A stretch of 20,098 nucleotides of DNA from Bacteroidota bacterium (GCA_029268165.1 JAJUGM010000011.1:1-20098); one strand, 5' to 3'. Positions 1-6,981 are shown, counted from the stretch's first letter. Translations and numbers: made by a program. Notes: a model not told the origin generated them from the letters alone.

Positions 1-568
1 CATATAGTAGATTTCTAATTACACTGTTTACTCTTCCTCTGGATAAAGCATCCTCAATAACAGCCTGTGTTCGCTTCTCTTCTTGAGTTAAAAAAGAAGA
101 AAAAACAGGCAAATAAGAGATTTTATATCTAGCAAGTTGCTCAAGCCATTGTTGGTCATTTTTTGCATCCAAACTTATTGAATAACGATTGTAGTTCAAA
201 TCTACTGAGGCCCTAACACTCTCCTCATTATCAAATATTACTTCAATTTGAATTAAAATATGCTTGCCTTGTTTTTGGGCAATTTTGTCTGTCCATAGGT
301 CTATTGCATTAGCTACAGGCAATACAATAAGCTCATCAGGTGCTATAGATCTGTTTTTGATTTCAAAAATCCGCGCATTATTATTAAAACCATTCGAATG
401 CTTAATCGACAAACAATTATGAAGGACAAAATCAAAAAGAGCCAATGATTGCAATAAAGTGCTTTTGCCACTGTTATTAGTACCTACAAGACAATCAAAT
501 GCTGACAATTCTGCTTCTAAATTTTCAAATCGCTTAAAATTATTGATTTTGATTTTTTTTATTTTCAT
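1..568 (-). CDS. AAA ATPase, SMC/OLD-like, C-terminus off the window
   Basis: Open reading frame read on the minus strand from ATG at 568 to the window edge, about 189 residues with no stop. It opens with the beta-strand pattern of RecF/SMC/OLD-type ATPases (MKIKKIKINNFKRFENLE) and has a clear Walker A, GTNNSGKST, at residues 29-37. A later stretch (YLPVFSSFLTQEEKR, then GRVNSVIRNLLY) resembles the region after the first ATPase lobe in stand-alone AAA ATPases of defence loci. Walker B and any nuclease domain would lie beyond position 1. The start is 2 bp after the stop of the upstream regulator gene, so the two are almost certainly one operon. The family call is firm. A role in phage or plasmid defence is inference from the family and the HTH partner. 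Confidence 0.85.
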   Translation of the reverse strand, partial: MKIKKIKINNFKRFENLEAELSAFDCLVGTNNSGKSTLLQSLALFDFVLHNCLSIKHSNGFNNNARIFEIKNRSIAPDELIVLPVANAIDLWTDKIAQKQGKHILIQIEVIFDNEESVRASVDLNYNRYSISLDAKNDQQWLEQLARYKISYLPVFSSFLTQEEKRTQAVIEDALSRGRVNSVIRNLLY

Positions 569-570
569 TT

Positions 571-867
571 TTACAAAGTTTTTCTATTCTTTAATTTTTT
601 TTCAGCCACCTTCAATGCTTCAATCCCAAAATCCTCATCCTTTAATTCGTAAAACACTTTTTCACTCAAAAAGTCAATAATCAATTTGTCAGAATTTACC
701 TTATAAACTTCAGCCAATTTTAAAACTAATTCTTTTGAGAATTTCCGTTCGCCACGTTCCATCTTGCTCAATATAGCCACGTCAATATCAATTTGCATAG
801 CAGCCTTCCGCAATGATAATCCTGCCTGTTTCCTTAATTCCCTTAATTTAAGTCCAAGTGTTGACAT
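571..867 (-). CDS. Xre-family helix-turn-helix transcriptional regulator
   Basis: 98-residue protein with an N-terminal Xre/Cro-type HTH at roughly residues 5-60. The motif LRELRKQAGLSLRKAA is followed by the recognition-helix region VAILSKMERGER, typical of this fold. The C-terminal 35 residues are charged and helical and may mediate dimerisation. It is the first gene of a probable operon with the AAA ATPase. A perfect TTGAC-N7-GTCAA inverted repeat sits 9 bp upstream of its start codon, a good position for autoregulation. Regulators of this kind commonly control restriction-modification, toxin or defence genes; that role is inferred here. Confidence 0.88.
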   Translation of the reverse strand: MSTLGLKLRELRKQAGLSLRKAAMQIDIDVAILSKMERGERKFSKELVLKLAEVYKVNSDKLIIDFLSEKVFYELKDEDFGIEALKVAEKKLKNRKTL

Positions 868-875
868 TTTTTGTA

Positions 876-892
876 TTGACTGTTTATGTCAA
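876..892. promoter_or_regulatory. Inverted repeat, candidate operator of the HTH regulator
   Basis: TTGAC at 876-880 and GTCAA at 888-892 form a perfect 5-bp inverted repeat with a 7-base spacer. It lies just upstream of the HTH gene start (867). Its size and position fit an Xre-family operator. Binding is inferred. Confidence 0.4.
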
Positions 893-959
893 AAATACTG
901 CAATTTTTATCAGATATATTTATTTTAGTTCATGCATTTATAAACAAAATATTATCATT

Positions 960-983
960 AACCTGGTTTATTAAAAACAGGTT
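960..983. other. Small inverted repeat in the divergent intergenic region
   Basis: AACCTG at 960-965 is complementary to CAGGTT at 978-983 with a 12-base A/T loop. It lies between the divergent HTH gene and the 1150-1617 gene. It could be an operator or chance. Nothing else stands out in 893-1113. Confidence 0.2.
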
Positions 984-1113
984 TGCAGATGTGCATGATA
1001 TTAAGAAATGAATAAACTTCTGTTTTTACCAGATGAAATCAACAATTATTTATTACTTATTAACAGTTTGATAGTTTTTATCAAAAATAAAAACCATGAA
1101 ATAAGTTTTATTT

Positions 1114-1121
1114 TATATTTG
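1114..1121 (+). promoter_or_regulatory. Candidate Bacteroidota -7 promoter element
   Basis: TATATTTG matches the Bacteroidota -7 consensus TAnnTTTG and ends 28 bp before the ATG at 1150. No good -33 TTTG is seen at the expected spacing, so this is tentative. Confidence 0.35.
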
Positions 1122-1149
1122 AATTAGATTTTTCAATTTTATTTTCAGG

Positions 1150-1617
1150 ATGAAAAGACTTATTCATGAAATGATTGAATTGCTCAGGGCTCAGGTGAAA
1201 AAGAATCTTGAAATCATCAATTATAATGAAGAAATTATCCGCAAATTGTCAGATCACCCCGAGTCTGCCCGGCTAATGGAAACCTATCAGAAACATTATA
1301 CCGAGAACAAAACCCTTATTACGGAAAATAACGATTTTGCCAACCTGCAACTTACCCTCATGAATTTTCTAAAAAAGTATAAGCATTCCTCTTTACTTAA
1401 TGATACCTTTTCACTTGATGAAGTGAATCTTAAAGATGACCCTGAATATGTATTTGAACTCACCATAAGCGGCAAAATACCTTATAACAGCAGCCATCCG
1501 TTTTTTGAGAGCCCTGATTTTTTCTGCCAGTTGCTTGACCATTTTCAACGTACAGAGCAATATGAGAAATGCCAGGAACTTATTGAACTGAAACAAAAAA
1601 AGGAGAAAGCGTCCTGA
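1150..1617 (+). CDS. Unrecognised 155-residue coiled-coil protein
   Basis: I do not recognise this gene. It encodes 155 residues with no signal peptide or membrane segment. Residues 1-75 are strongly helical and charged, with heptad-like leucine/isoleucine spacing (MIELLRAQVKKNLEIINYNEEIIRKL is one part), which suggests a coiled coil. Residues 90-145 contain aromatic and proline residues (PFFESPDFFCQLLDHF) and look like a small globular end. It stands alone between a divergent HTH gene and a convergent phosphatase gene. The ATG at 1150 follows a possible -7 element by a normal leader length. The length and codon use look like a real gene. Confidence 0.6.
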   Translation: MKRLIHEMIELLRAQVKKNLEIINYNEEIIRKLSDHPESARLMETYQKHYTENKTLITENNDFANLQLTLMNFLKKYKHSSLLNDTFSLDEVNLKDDPEYVFELTISGKIPYNSSHPFFESPDFFCQLLDHFQRTEQYEKCQELIELKQKKEKAS

Positions 1618-1697
1618 CTCCTGTTATATTTATAATCATAGATATTTATTATCTACCATCCTGATATTTGTTTATTTTAATAGAATGGGGTTATAAA

Positions 1698-1711
1698 GGC
1701 TTTTGAAAGCC
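1698..1711. terminator. Short perfect hairpin between convergent genes
   Basis: GGCTTTTGAAAGCC is a perfect 14-base palindrome lying between the stops of the convergent genes at 1617 and 1765. A T-run follows at 1734-1741. It could act as a bidirectional terminator, but the stem is short and the T-run is distant. Confidence 0.3.
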
Positions 1712-1764
1712 ACAGGCTCCAGATTTCATTATTGTTTTTTTGTGTTTTTCGCAACAGGCAGGCT

Positions 1765-2949
1765 TCATATATAATTTACCTTAACTTTCTTAAGCAATTT
1801 TTCTTCAAGCAATTGCGCTATCCTGTTTACCACAGTCCTTCTTATTTCGAGCTCCACCGGCAGGTGGGGGTCCTGATGAGCAATGTTAATACGTGTGCCG
1901 ATTATAAAATGAATTTCGTCACTTTCGAGTATCAGTTTGACTACCTCGTCGGCCGGACCACGATTTAATTTATAATTGCTGTTATATGCCTTTAATATCT
2001 TTTCTACTTTGTTGAGTGTTAATATGCCTTCTGTAAAAAGGTCAATATCCTGCATCACATTCATCGGGGGTAATTCGGGGTCGTCAAAAAGAAATGTGTC
2101 TTCAATTTTCAGGTTCAGTTCCCGTGAAATAATATCACCGGTAGTTGCCCCCATAATGATTTTTTTCCCTTTAAAATCTTTTACCGCTTGTGCCAGTAAC
2201 ACATCATCTTCCTTGTTGTATGGGGGGCCTGTACAAATAAGCAGGAGTCGTGGCTCACGGTAATAAATAACACCACAACTCGAGTCGTCTTTAGCCTGGA
2301 AGCCATCATTGCGGTATGCCATATTAAGTATTTTGCCTGATAATTCGCGTGCCGATATTTGAGGAAACTGTCTGATAATATCAATGGCCATACGTGCTAC
2401 GTTGTCAACGCCCCACCCAAAAGGAAAACGCGGAGTTCCCATGCCCGACTGCGTTATTCCATCAGTACAAAACAGAATACGGTCTCCTTTTTTTGGTAGA
2501 AAACTGCATACCCTGATTTTTTTCCCGGGATTGGTTTCGCAGTTCAGGTTGATTACTTTTGATTCGGGTTGAAATACTTTTCTGTCTCTGATTATTATGC
2601 ATTGCGGATTTTCATATTCGAGCAGGGTGGTTTCACCGTTGTATTCAACGTCAATAATAGTAAATGTGGAATAATTGATTTTACGTTCACTGCATACAGG
2701 GAGGGTTTTCATAATAATTTCAGCTGTTTTTTCAGGTTCTTTGTGCTCACGGGTAAAGTTAAGCGCCATAGTAGCCGTGAGTGTAGCCAGAATATTAGCT
2801 TTTACCCCATGGCCCATGCCATCGGATAAAACGACCACAATGCGGTTCTCTCCCTTCACTCTGCCCGAAAGAAAAACATCGCCGCAAATACGTTCAGACT
2901 CGTAGCTTTTCTGCTGGCAATCTACCTCAACAAAGAAATTTTCGTCCAT
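1765..2949 (-). CDS. SpoIIE/PP2C-type serine/threonine phosphatase
   Basis: 394-residue cytoplasmic protein. Residues about 15-230 are a SpoIIE/PP2C metal-dependent phosphatase. Likely metal ligands are visible: Asp24 in the CGD segment, Asp43 in SDGMGHG, Asp163 in FCTDGITQSG and Asp221/222 in DDSSCG. All the acidic residues expected of an active enzyme are present. Residues about 232-394 form a second domain (LLLICTGPPYNKEDD, then IIMGATTGDII) that I cannot name but that I recall accompanying this phosphatase type. It is the third gene of the operon, 9 bp after the FeS/PAS gene. Genes of this class sit beside sensory group C [FeFe]-hydrogenases in other anaerobes, so it is the likely output of the FeS sensor. 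Its substrate is unknown. Confidence 0.88.
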   Translation of the reverse strand: MDENFFVEVDCQQKSYESERICGDVFLSGRVKGENRIVVVLSDGMGHGVKANILATLTATMALNFTREHKEPEKTAEIIMKTLPVCSERKINYSTFTIIDVEYNGETTLLEYENPQCIIIRDRKVFQPESKVINLNCETNPGKKIRVCSFLPKKGDRILFCTDGITQSGMGTPRFPFGWGVDNVARMAIDIIRQFPQISARELSGKILNMAYRNDGFQAKDDSSCGVIYYREPRLLLICTGPPYNKEDDVLLAQAVKDFKGKKIIMGATTGDIISRELNLKIEDTFLFDDPELPPMNVMQDIDLFTEGILTLNKVEKILKAYNSNYKLNRGPADEVVKLILESDEIHFIIGTRINIAHQDPHLPVELEIRRTVVNRIAQLLEEKLLKKVKVNYI

Positions 2950-2958
2950 GCTAACAGG

Positions 2959-4815
2959 TTACTTCTGTTTTTGTTCTCCTTTATAGAACTCAATGATTGA
3001 ATTCAGCATCCGCTCAATATCTGTTGCCCCCTCACCCAGTAAAAATCCGATTTTCTGTACCATTTCAAGATTACGGTCAATTACCTCGCTGATGCGGTTG
3101 ATTACCTCTGAACGTTGAACTTCAGGCGCCCGCATATCACGCAGGATACCTCCGGCAACCTTTCCGTTCACAATAGGGAAAATGGAAATATTCAGTAAGT
3201 TATCACCAATTTTAATATCACGGTTTTCTATGACTTCACCATCGCTCAGCACAAAAGAAAAGAGATTGACCAGGTTGGAGGGGAAAAGCTTATTAAGGTC
3301 AGCATTTACCAGCCCGGGGATAACGGCATTGATTTCCTCTGCTTCCTCACCAAGTATTTTTGAAAAACTGACATTTGCTTTTATAATTTTAAGTTTGTTA
3401 TCTACAAAAACAACCCCGGCCCTCAACCTGTCGAGCATAGCATCAGTAAGCTCCGACATCTGTGTAAAAGCTTCTTTCTGAAGCTTTGCATTCTCTTCCG
3501 TTTCCTTCAGCTGTTTTCTGGTTTGGGCAAGTTTTTCATTGAGTTGTCTGATGGTTTCGGAGTTGTTTATTGTATTTTTTAATGCGTGGGAAATACACAA
3601 TTCGGGGCTTGTAAGCCCTTTGGCCACGTCAGTGGCAAATTCGCGGCATGTCCTGTATCCACATTCCCGGCAATTCTCTGCTGTATCATCATTTTTCTGC
3701 AGTATGTTAAGGATTTCATCTACTTTTTCTTGTGGCGGATCGGGAATGCGCTGGTCATCATTCCTGAATGTACGACTATAGTCCAGATCAAGAAACCGCT
3801 GAAGCTGCTGATACCATTCGAGCCTGAAAAAACGTTGCAGCCGTTTGTTGGCATACTTAATCACCAGGTATTCGCTTAACAGGCGTTGTGTAGGTTTTGA
3901 GAATCCGGGTCCGGTAAGCGAATTCCCCGAAGTAACGTGTACATGGCGATGGACAAACTTAATATTTTGTTCAAATTCCCTGACCGTTTCAATCATTCTG
4001 CCTGTACCTTCAATTGAAACAACATGGGTGGTCAGCAGGTTTTCATCCATGTCGGCTGCCTGAATCAGGCCGTTGGTCAATGGATACAATGCGCCTTTAT
4101 AGCTGAGTGGCGGATCAAAATCAGAATATTCAAGGCTGGTTTCATCAATATTAAAATGACGAAATAAAGCTCTCAGTTCGCTAAAAGTGAGGGCTATGTC
4201 AACCCTTCGGTCATCATCATACAGTAATGCCTCATCTTTCTTGGCAATATCAGGGCCAATATAAACAACCTTTACATCATGGCCGTAAATCTGCCGCGCT
4301 ATTCTTGCTCCTGCAATCATGGGCGAAACCAGCGGCGCAAGATTACTGATGAGGTTGGGGTGATATTTTTCTATATAGGAAACCACAACAGGATCAGTGG
4401 ATGTAATATAATAGCGGCCTTTGAAATCACTGAAAAGCAATTGATATTTATAGGCAATTACATCAACCCCAAAGGACAATTCACAGGCATAAGTAATTCC
4501 CAATGCCCTGAGCATGGTTGCAAACTTTCGGTAGTCGGTTACATCTTCAAATTCAACCGATATACTCGGCGACAATAATGCCAGGATTTTTTCATTCGAC
4601 GTAAAAAGTGATTTGGCCTCTTCAACTGAACTCCGGTAAGTGATTGCCTTGCGCCCGCAGGCGGTAATGCAAATGCCGCAACCTATGCAACGTGGGGTAA
4701 TAATAAGCGGGTAGCCATCAGACTGATTTATTTGTATTGCTTTTACCGGGCATGACCGGATACAGCTATAGCATTTACTGCAACTGGTATTTTCTATTCT
4801 GACAAGCGGTTCCAA
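2959..4815 (-). CDS. HydS-like FeS/PAS sensor protein lacking H-cluster ligands
   Basis: 618-residue protein with the layout of sensory (group C) [FeFe]-hydrogenases. It has a 2x[4Fe-4S] ferredoxin domain (Cys12/15/18/22 and Cys43/46/49/53). Next is a hydrogenase large-subunit-like core at about 70-310, then a third FeS motif (Cys382/385/390/407, CxxCGxxxC type). A coiled coil at about 416-455 leads to a PAS domain at about 456-560 (GVVFVDNKLKIIKAN). The core keeps family landmarks such as YIEKYHP, NLAPLVSPM and IAKKDEA. Each position where the family has an H-cluster cysteine is changed: Asp141 before Pro in TSTDPVVV, Asp189 in GPDIAKKDE, and Ser296 and Ser299 before GPG. It should therefore not bind an H-cluster or turn over H2. 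A redox-sensing role is inferred from the retained clusters, the PAS domain and the downstream phosphatase. The gene starts 3 bp after the preceding gene. Confidence 0.9.
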   Translation of the reverse strand: MEPLVRIENTSCSKCYSCIRSCPVKAIQINQSDGYPLIITPRCIGCGICITACGRKAITYRSSVEEAKSLFTSNEKILALLSPSISVEFEDVTDYRKFATMLRALGITYACELSFGVDVIAYKYQLLFSDFKGRYYITSTDPVVVSYIEKYHPNLISNLAPLVSPMIAGARIARQIYGHDVKVVYIGPDIAKKDEALLYDDDRRVDIALTFSELRALFRHFNIDETSLEYSDFDPPLSYKGALYPLTNGLIQAADMDENLLTTHVVSIEGTGRMIETVREFEQNIKFVHRHVHVTSGNSLTGPGFSKPTQRLLSEYLVIKYANKRLQRFFRLEWYQQLQRFLDLDYSRTFRNDDQRIPDPPQEKVDEILNILQKNDDTAENCRECGYRTCREFATDVAKGLTSPELCISHALKNTINNSETIRQLNEKLAQTRKQLKETEENAKLQKEAFTQMSELTDAMLDRLRAGVVFVDNKLKIIKANVSFSKILGEEAEEINAVIPGLVNADLNKLFPSNLVNLFSFVLSDGEVIENRDIKIGDNLLNISIFPIVNGKVAGGILRDMRAPEVQRSEVINRISEVIDRNLEMVQKIGFLLGEGATDIERMLNSIIEFYKGEQKQK

Positions 4816-4818
4816 TTT

Positions 4819-5085
4819 TTATCCTCCGGCTTTCATTAAATCTTTAAGCGATTCCTTTAGTATCTGCTGTATGTTGTCTTCGTTGACATGATTGTATAAC
4901 CTGCCGGCTATTTTAATATTGGGGCCTTCATTGCAGGCATTAAAGCAATGATCTCCCCTGAAATATACCTTATCGCTAAGTCTGTTAACATTGATAAACC
5001 TTTGAATAATTTTTAACAGGTTTTTGTTCCCTCTTGAAAAACAAGAACTGCCAAGGCATATAATTATTTCGCGGCGATGGTTCAT
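4819..5085 (-). CDS. Thioredoxin-like [2Fe-2S] ferredoxin (NuoE C-terminal type)
   Basis: 88-residue protein of the NuoE/HydC C-terminal, thioredoxin-fold [2Fe-2S] type. The four ligands are visible as Cys10 and Cys15 (CLGSSC) and Cys47 and Cys51 (CFNAC), with the typical following segment NEGPNIKI. It is a stand-alone version without the N-terminal helical domain of NuoE. It is the first gene of the operon, and 3 bp separate it from the HydS-like gene. Small ferredoxins of this sort precede sensory [FeFe]-hydrogenases elsewhere and probably pass electrons to or from the FeS chain of the next protein. Confidence 0.88.
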   Translation of the reverse strand: MNHRREIIICLGSSCFSRGNKNLLKIIQRFINVNRLSDKVYFRGDHCFNACNEGPNIKIAGRLYNHVNEDNIQQILKESLKDLMKAGG

Positions 5086-5194
5086 GGAACAAATGAATTT
5101 GAAGGATAAAGATAAAAAAGAAATGAACGAAAACTGCTATCAGTAATCAAAATTTGGTATAATATGAATATGAATGAATGCGCTTATTATCACA

Positions 5195-5206
5195 ATAACA
5201 TGTTAT
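5195..5206. promoter_or_regulatory. 12-bp palindrome upstream of the FeS sensor operon
   Basis: ATAACATGTTAT is a perfect 12-bp palindrome 110 bp upstream of the ferredoxin start and about 300 bp upstream of rex. It does not match the usual Rex operator (TTGTGA-N6-TCACAA), although TCACAA occurs next to it at 5190-5195. Its role is unknown. Confidence 0.25.
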
Positions 5207-5222
5207 ATATCATGTTCTTAAT

Positions 5223-5301
5223 TCTTGGTTCATTATTCCTAATTCAATCACCATGCTCCCTTGTTCTCTTTTTCTCTCATCTTGGTTCCTAATGCTCCCT
5301 T
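5223..5301. repeat. Imperfect direct duplication in the rex/ferredoxin intergenic region
   Basis: TCTTGGTTC occurs at 5223-5231 and 5280-5288. ATGCTCCCTT occurs at 5253-5262 and 5292-5301. The order of the two words is the same in both copies and the second copy is more compact. The tract is T/C-rich and low in complexity, like decayed mini-repeat DNA. Confidence 0.5.
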
Positions 5302-5422
5302 AACTGTTATATGGTAGTTCTTTCCTGATACCCATCGGAATTATTTTTTTATCTTAAACCCAAGTACAATAAAAAAAATACAACAAGATGAATAAAAATC
5401 GGATGTATTATTAGGGCTAGTC

Positions 5423-5460
5423 TGATGAATTTGTTTATTCATCATACTTGGTTTGACCCT
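5423..5460 (+). promoter_or_regulatory. 38-bp palindromic element, copy 1, upstream of rex
   Basis: TGATGAAT at 5423-5430 and ATTCATCA at 5437-5444 form a perfect 8-bp inverted repeat around TTGTTT. The flank TACTTGGTTTGACCCT follows. The whole 38-bp element matches 17704-17741 at 30 of 38 positions by eye. A TTTG (5452-5455) lies 23 bases before TATATTTT (5479-5486), which resembles a -33/-7 promoter for rex. The palindrome would then sit directly upstream of the -33 box, as an activator site does. Confidence 0.5.
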
Positions 5461-5507
5461 TTTTTTTCTCTTTTTTTTTATATTTTAGTTCCTCAATCAT
5501 TTTCATC

Positions 5508-6137
5508 ATGAAAGTATTACCCGAAAAAACCATTGAAAGGCTCAGCGAATACCGCAGAACTATTCTCCGGTGCCTTGACAGGGGTAAAACCCATATTTTT
5601 TCGCACGAACTGGCTGAAATGCAAAATCTAACTGCAGTTCAGGTAAGGCGCGATATTATGTTTATTGGTTATGCCAGTCAGAGCCGGAAAGGATATGATA
5701 TTAAAGACCTGGCAAAGGCAATCGGAAAAGTTATTGACCCTAAAGAACAATTGAATATGGCAGTTGTGGGTTATGGCAACCTGGGTAAAGCGCTTTGTGC
5801 TTACCTTCTAAATCGCAGGCCTATGTTAAAACTAGTTGCTGCTTTTGATATTGACCCCAAAAAAATAGGCTCAACTGTAACCGGCATTCAATGCTATTCC
5901 ATTGAAAGATTACGTGAAATTATCTCAACCTATGATATAAGTATTGCCATTCTTACCGTTCCTGCTGCTGCAGCACAGGAGATGGCAAAAGCATTGGTTG
6001 CTTCAGGAATAAAAGGCATACTCAATTTCACGGCTACCAATATTAATGTCCCGCATGACGTTTACCTTGAGGAACTGAATATTATTACTTCAGTTGAAAA
6101 AGTAGCCTATTTCATCAAACATAAGAAAAAAGTTTAA
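5508..6137 (+). CDS. rex: Redox-sensing transcriptional repressor Rex
   Basis: 209-residue Rex, the NADH/NAD+-responsive repressor of fermentation and anaerobic respiration genes. The N-terminal winged helix (about 1-75) holds the family patterns ERLSEYRRTIL and LTAVQVRRDI. A Rossmann domain follows with the dinucleotide-binding GYGNLG at residues 88-93 and FDIDPKKIG at the end of the second strand. The C-terminal helix (VEKVAYFIKHKKK) matches the domain-swap helix of Rex dimers. The length is normal. It diverges from the FeS/PAS/phosphatase operon across 422 bp, so co-regulation is plausible, but I found no clear Rex consensus operator there. The ATG follows an A/T-rich leader without a Shine-Dalgarno sequence. 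Confidence 0.95.
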   Translation: MKVLPEKTIERLSEYRRTILRCLDRGKTHIFSHELAEMQNLTAVQVRRDIMFIGYASQSRKGYDIKDLAKAIGKVIDPKEQLNMAVVGYGNLGKALCAYLLNRRPMLKLVAAFDIDPKKIGSTVTGIQCYSIERLREIISTYDISIAILTVPAAAAQEMAKALVASGIKGILNFTATNINVPHDVYLEELNIITSVEKVAYFIKHKKKV

Positions 6138-6246
6138 TGTAAGAGACTGTTTAAATTTTTAATATAAGTGTTGATAATTAGGTTATTTAGAAGTAAAAAT
6201 CACTGTGATAAAGAATTTTTTTGCTAAAACATTAAAAAACAGCAAA

Positions 6247-6981
6247 ATGAAAAGATATCAAAGCGATTTAAACGAAAAACAATGGTAAGTTATAAAAATA
6301 TTTTTTATGTGGAAAGAAAGAGGAAATATTAGATATAAAAATAGTGAATGCCATTTTATATACTATCAAAACGGGTTGTCAATGGCGAATGCTGCCAAAA
6401 GATACCTTGGCAGTGGATATTATTATTTCCGCTAATGGAAACGTGATGGGACAATTAAAAAGTTGCATGATATATTAGCGGAAAAGGTTCATATAATGCA
6501 TAAAAAACCTCTCTTACCATAAGTAGGTATAACAGATAGCCAGACTGTTAAGTCAATCAATGTTTGTCAGGGAGATATAGGATACGATGAAGGTAAAAAG
6601 ATTAAAGGCAGAAAAAGACATATCATGGTAGATTACTTAGGTATGCTTATGGCAATAGCTATTCATTCAGCAGGCCTATACGATAGCAAGAGAGCATTAC
6701 TTGTTCTGTAACTTGTAAAAGAAAAGTTTATCCCAATTATTGTATTAGAAAAATTTCTAATGCAAAGCGATTAATAAAAATCATCTTTTCCGGTTTGCTG
6801 GCGTCGTATTAGAAAAGTGATTTTTCTAAATCGGGATAACCCAATAAGATGGATTGTTGAAAGAACTTTTGGATGGATTTCCTTTCAAAGAAGAACTTCA
6901 AAAGATGATGGAAGATTATCCGAATCAAATGTCGCTATAATTCAACTAGCAATAGTCCGGGTAATGCTTAATAAATTTTGA
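6247..6981 (+). pseudogene. IS5-family (IS427-like) transposase, inactivated
   Basis: Transposase remnant. The start MKRYQSDLNEKQW and the end RWIVERTFGW...RRTSKDDG are characteristic of IS5-family DDE transposases. In between, GITDSQTVKS (first catalytic Asp) and GYDEGKKIKGRKRHIMVDYLG are readable. In-frame stops lie at 6286, 6433, 6520, 6709, 6772 and 6775. The segment TGCQWRMLPKD (about 6370-6403) is in a different frame, which shows compensating frameshifts. The middle of the catalytic domain, where the second Asp should be, is not recognisable and is occupied by an 85-bp inverted-repeat-bounded segment. The gene cannot make an active enzyme. Confidence 0.85.
6745..6829. repeat. 85-bp segment with 10-bp terminal inverted repeats inside the IS
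   Basis: TTAGAAAAAT at 6745-6754 and ATTTTTCTAA at 6820-6829 are perfect inverted repeats that bound 85 bp. The left end is also part of an 18-bp near-perfect palindrome (6744-6761). The word GTATTAGAAAA recurs at 6742-6752 and 6806-6816. The segment sits where the central transposase sequence is missing, which suggests a MITE-like insertion or an inversion scar. No target duplication is evident. Confidence 0.4.

Noticed and set aside
2959..4815. Active [FeFe]-hydrogenase
   Set aside because: The three H-cluster motifs have no cysteines, so the name hydrogenase would mislead.
5160..5200. Rex operator between rex and the ferredoxin gene
   Set aside because: Only a TCACAA half-site is present; the second half is missing, so I do not call a Rex box.
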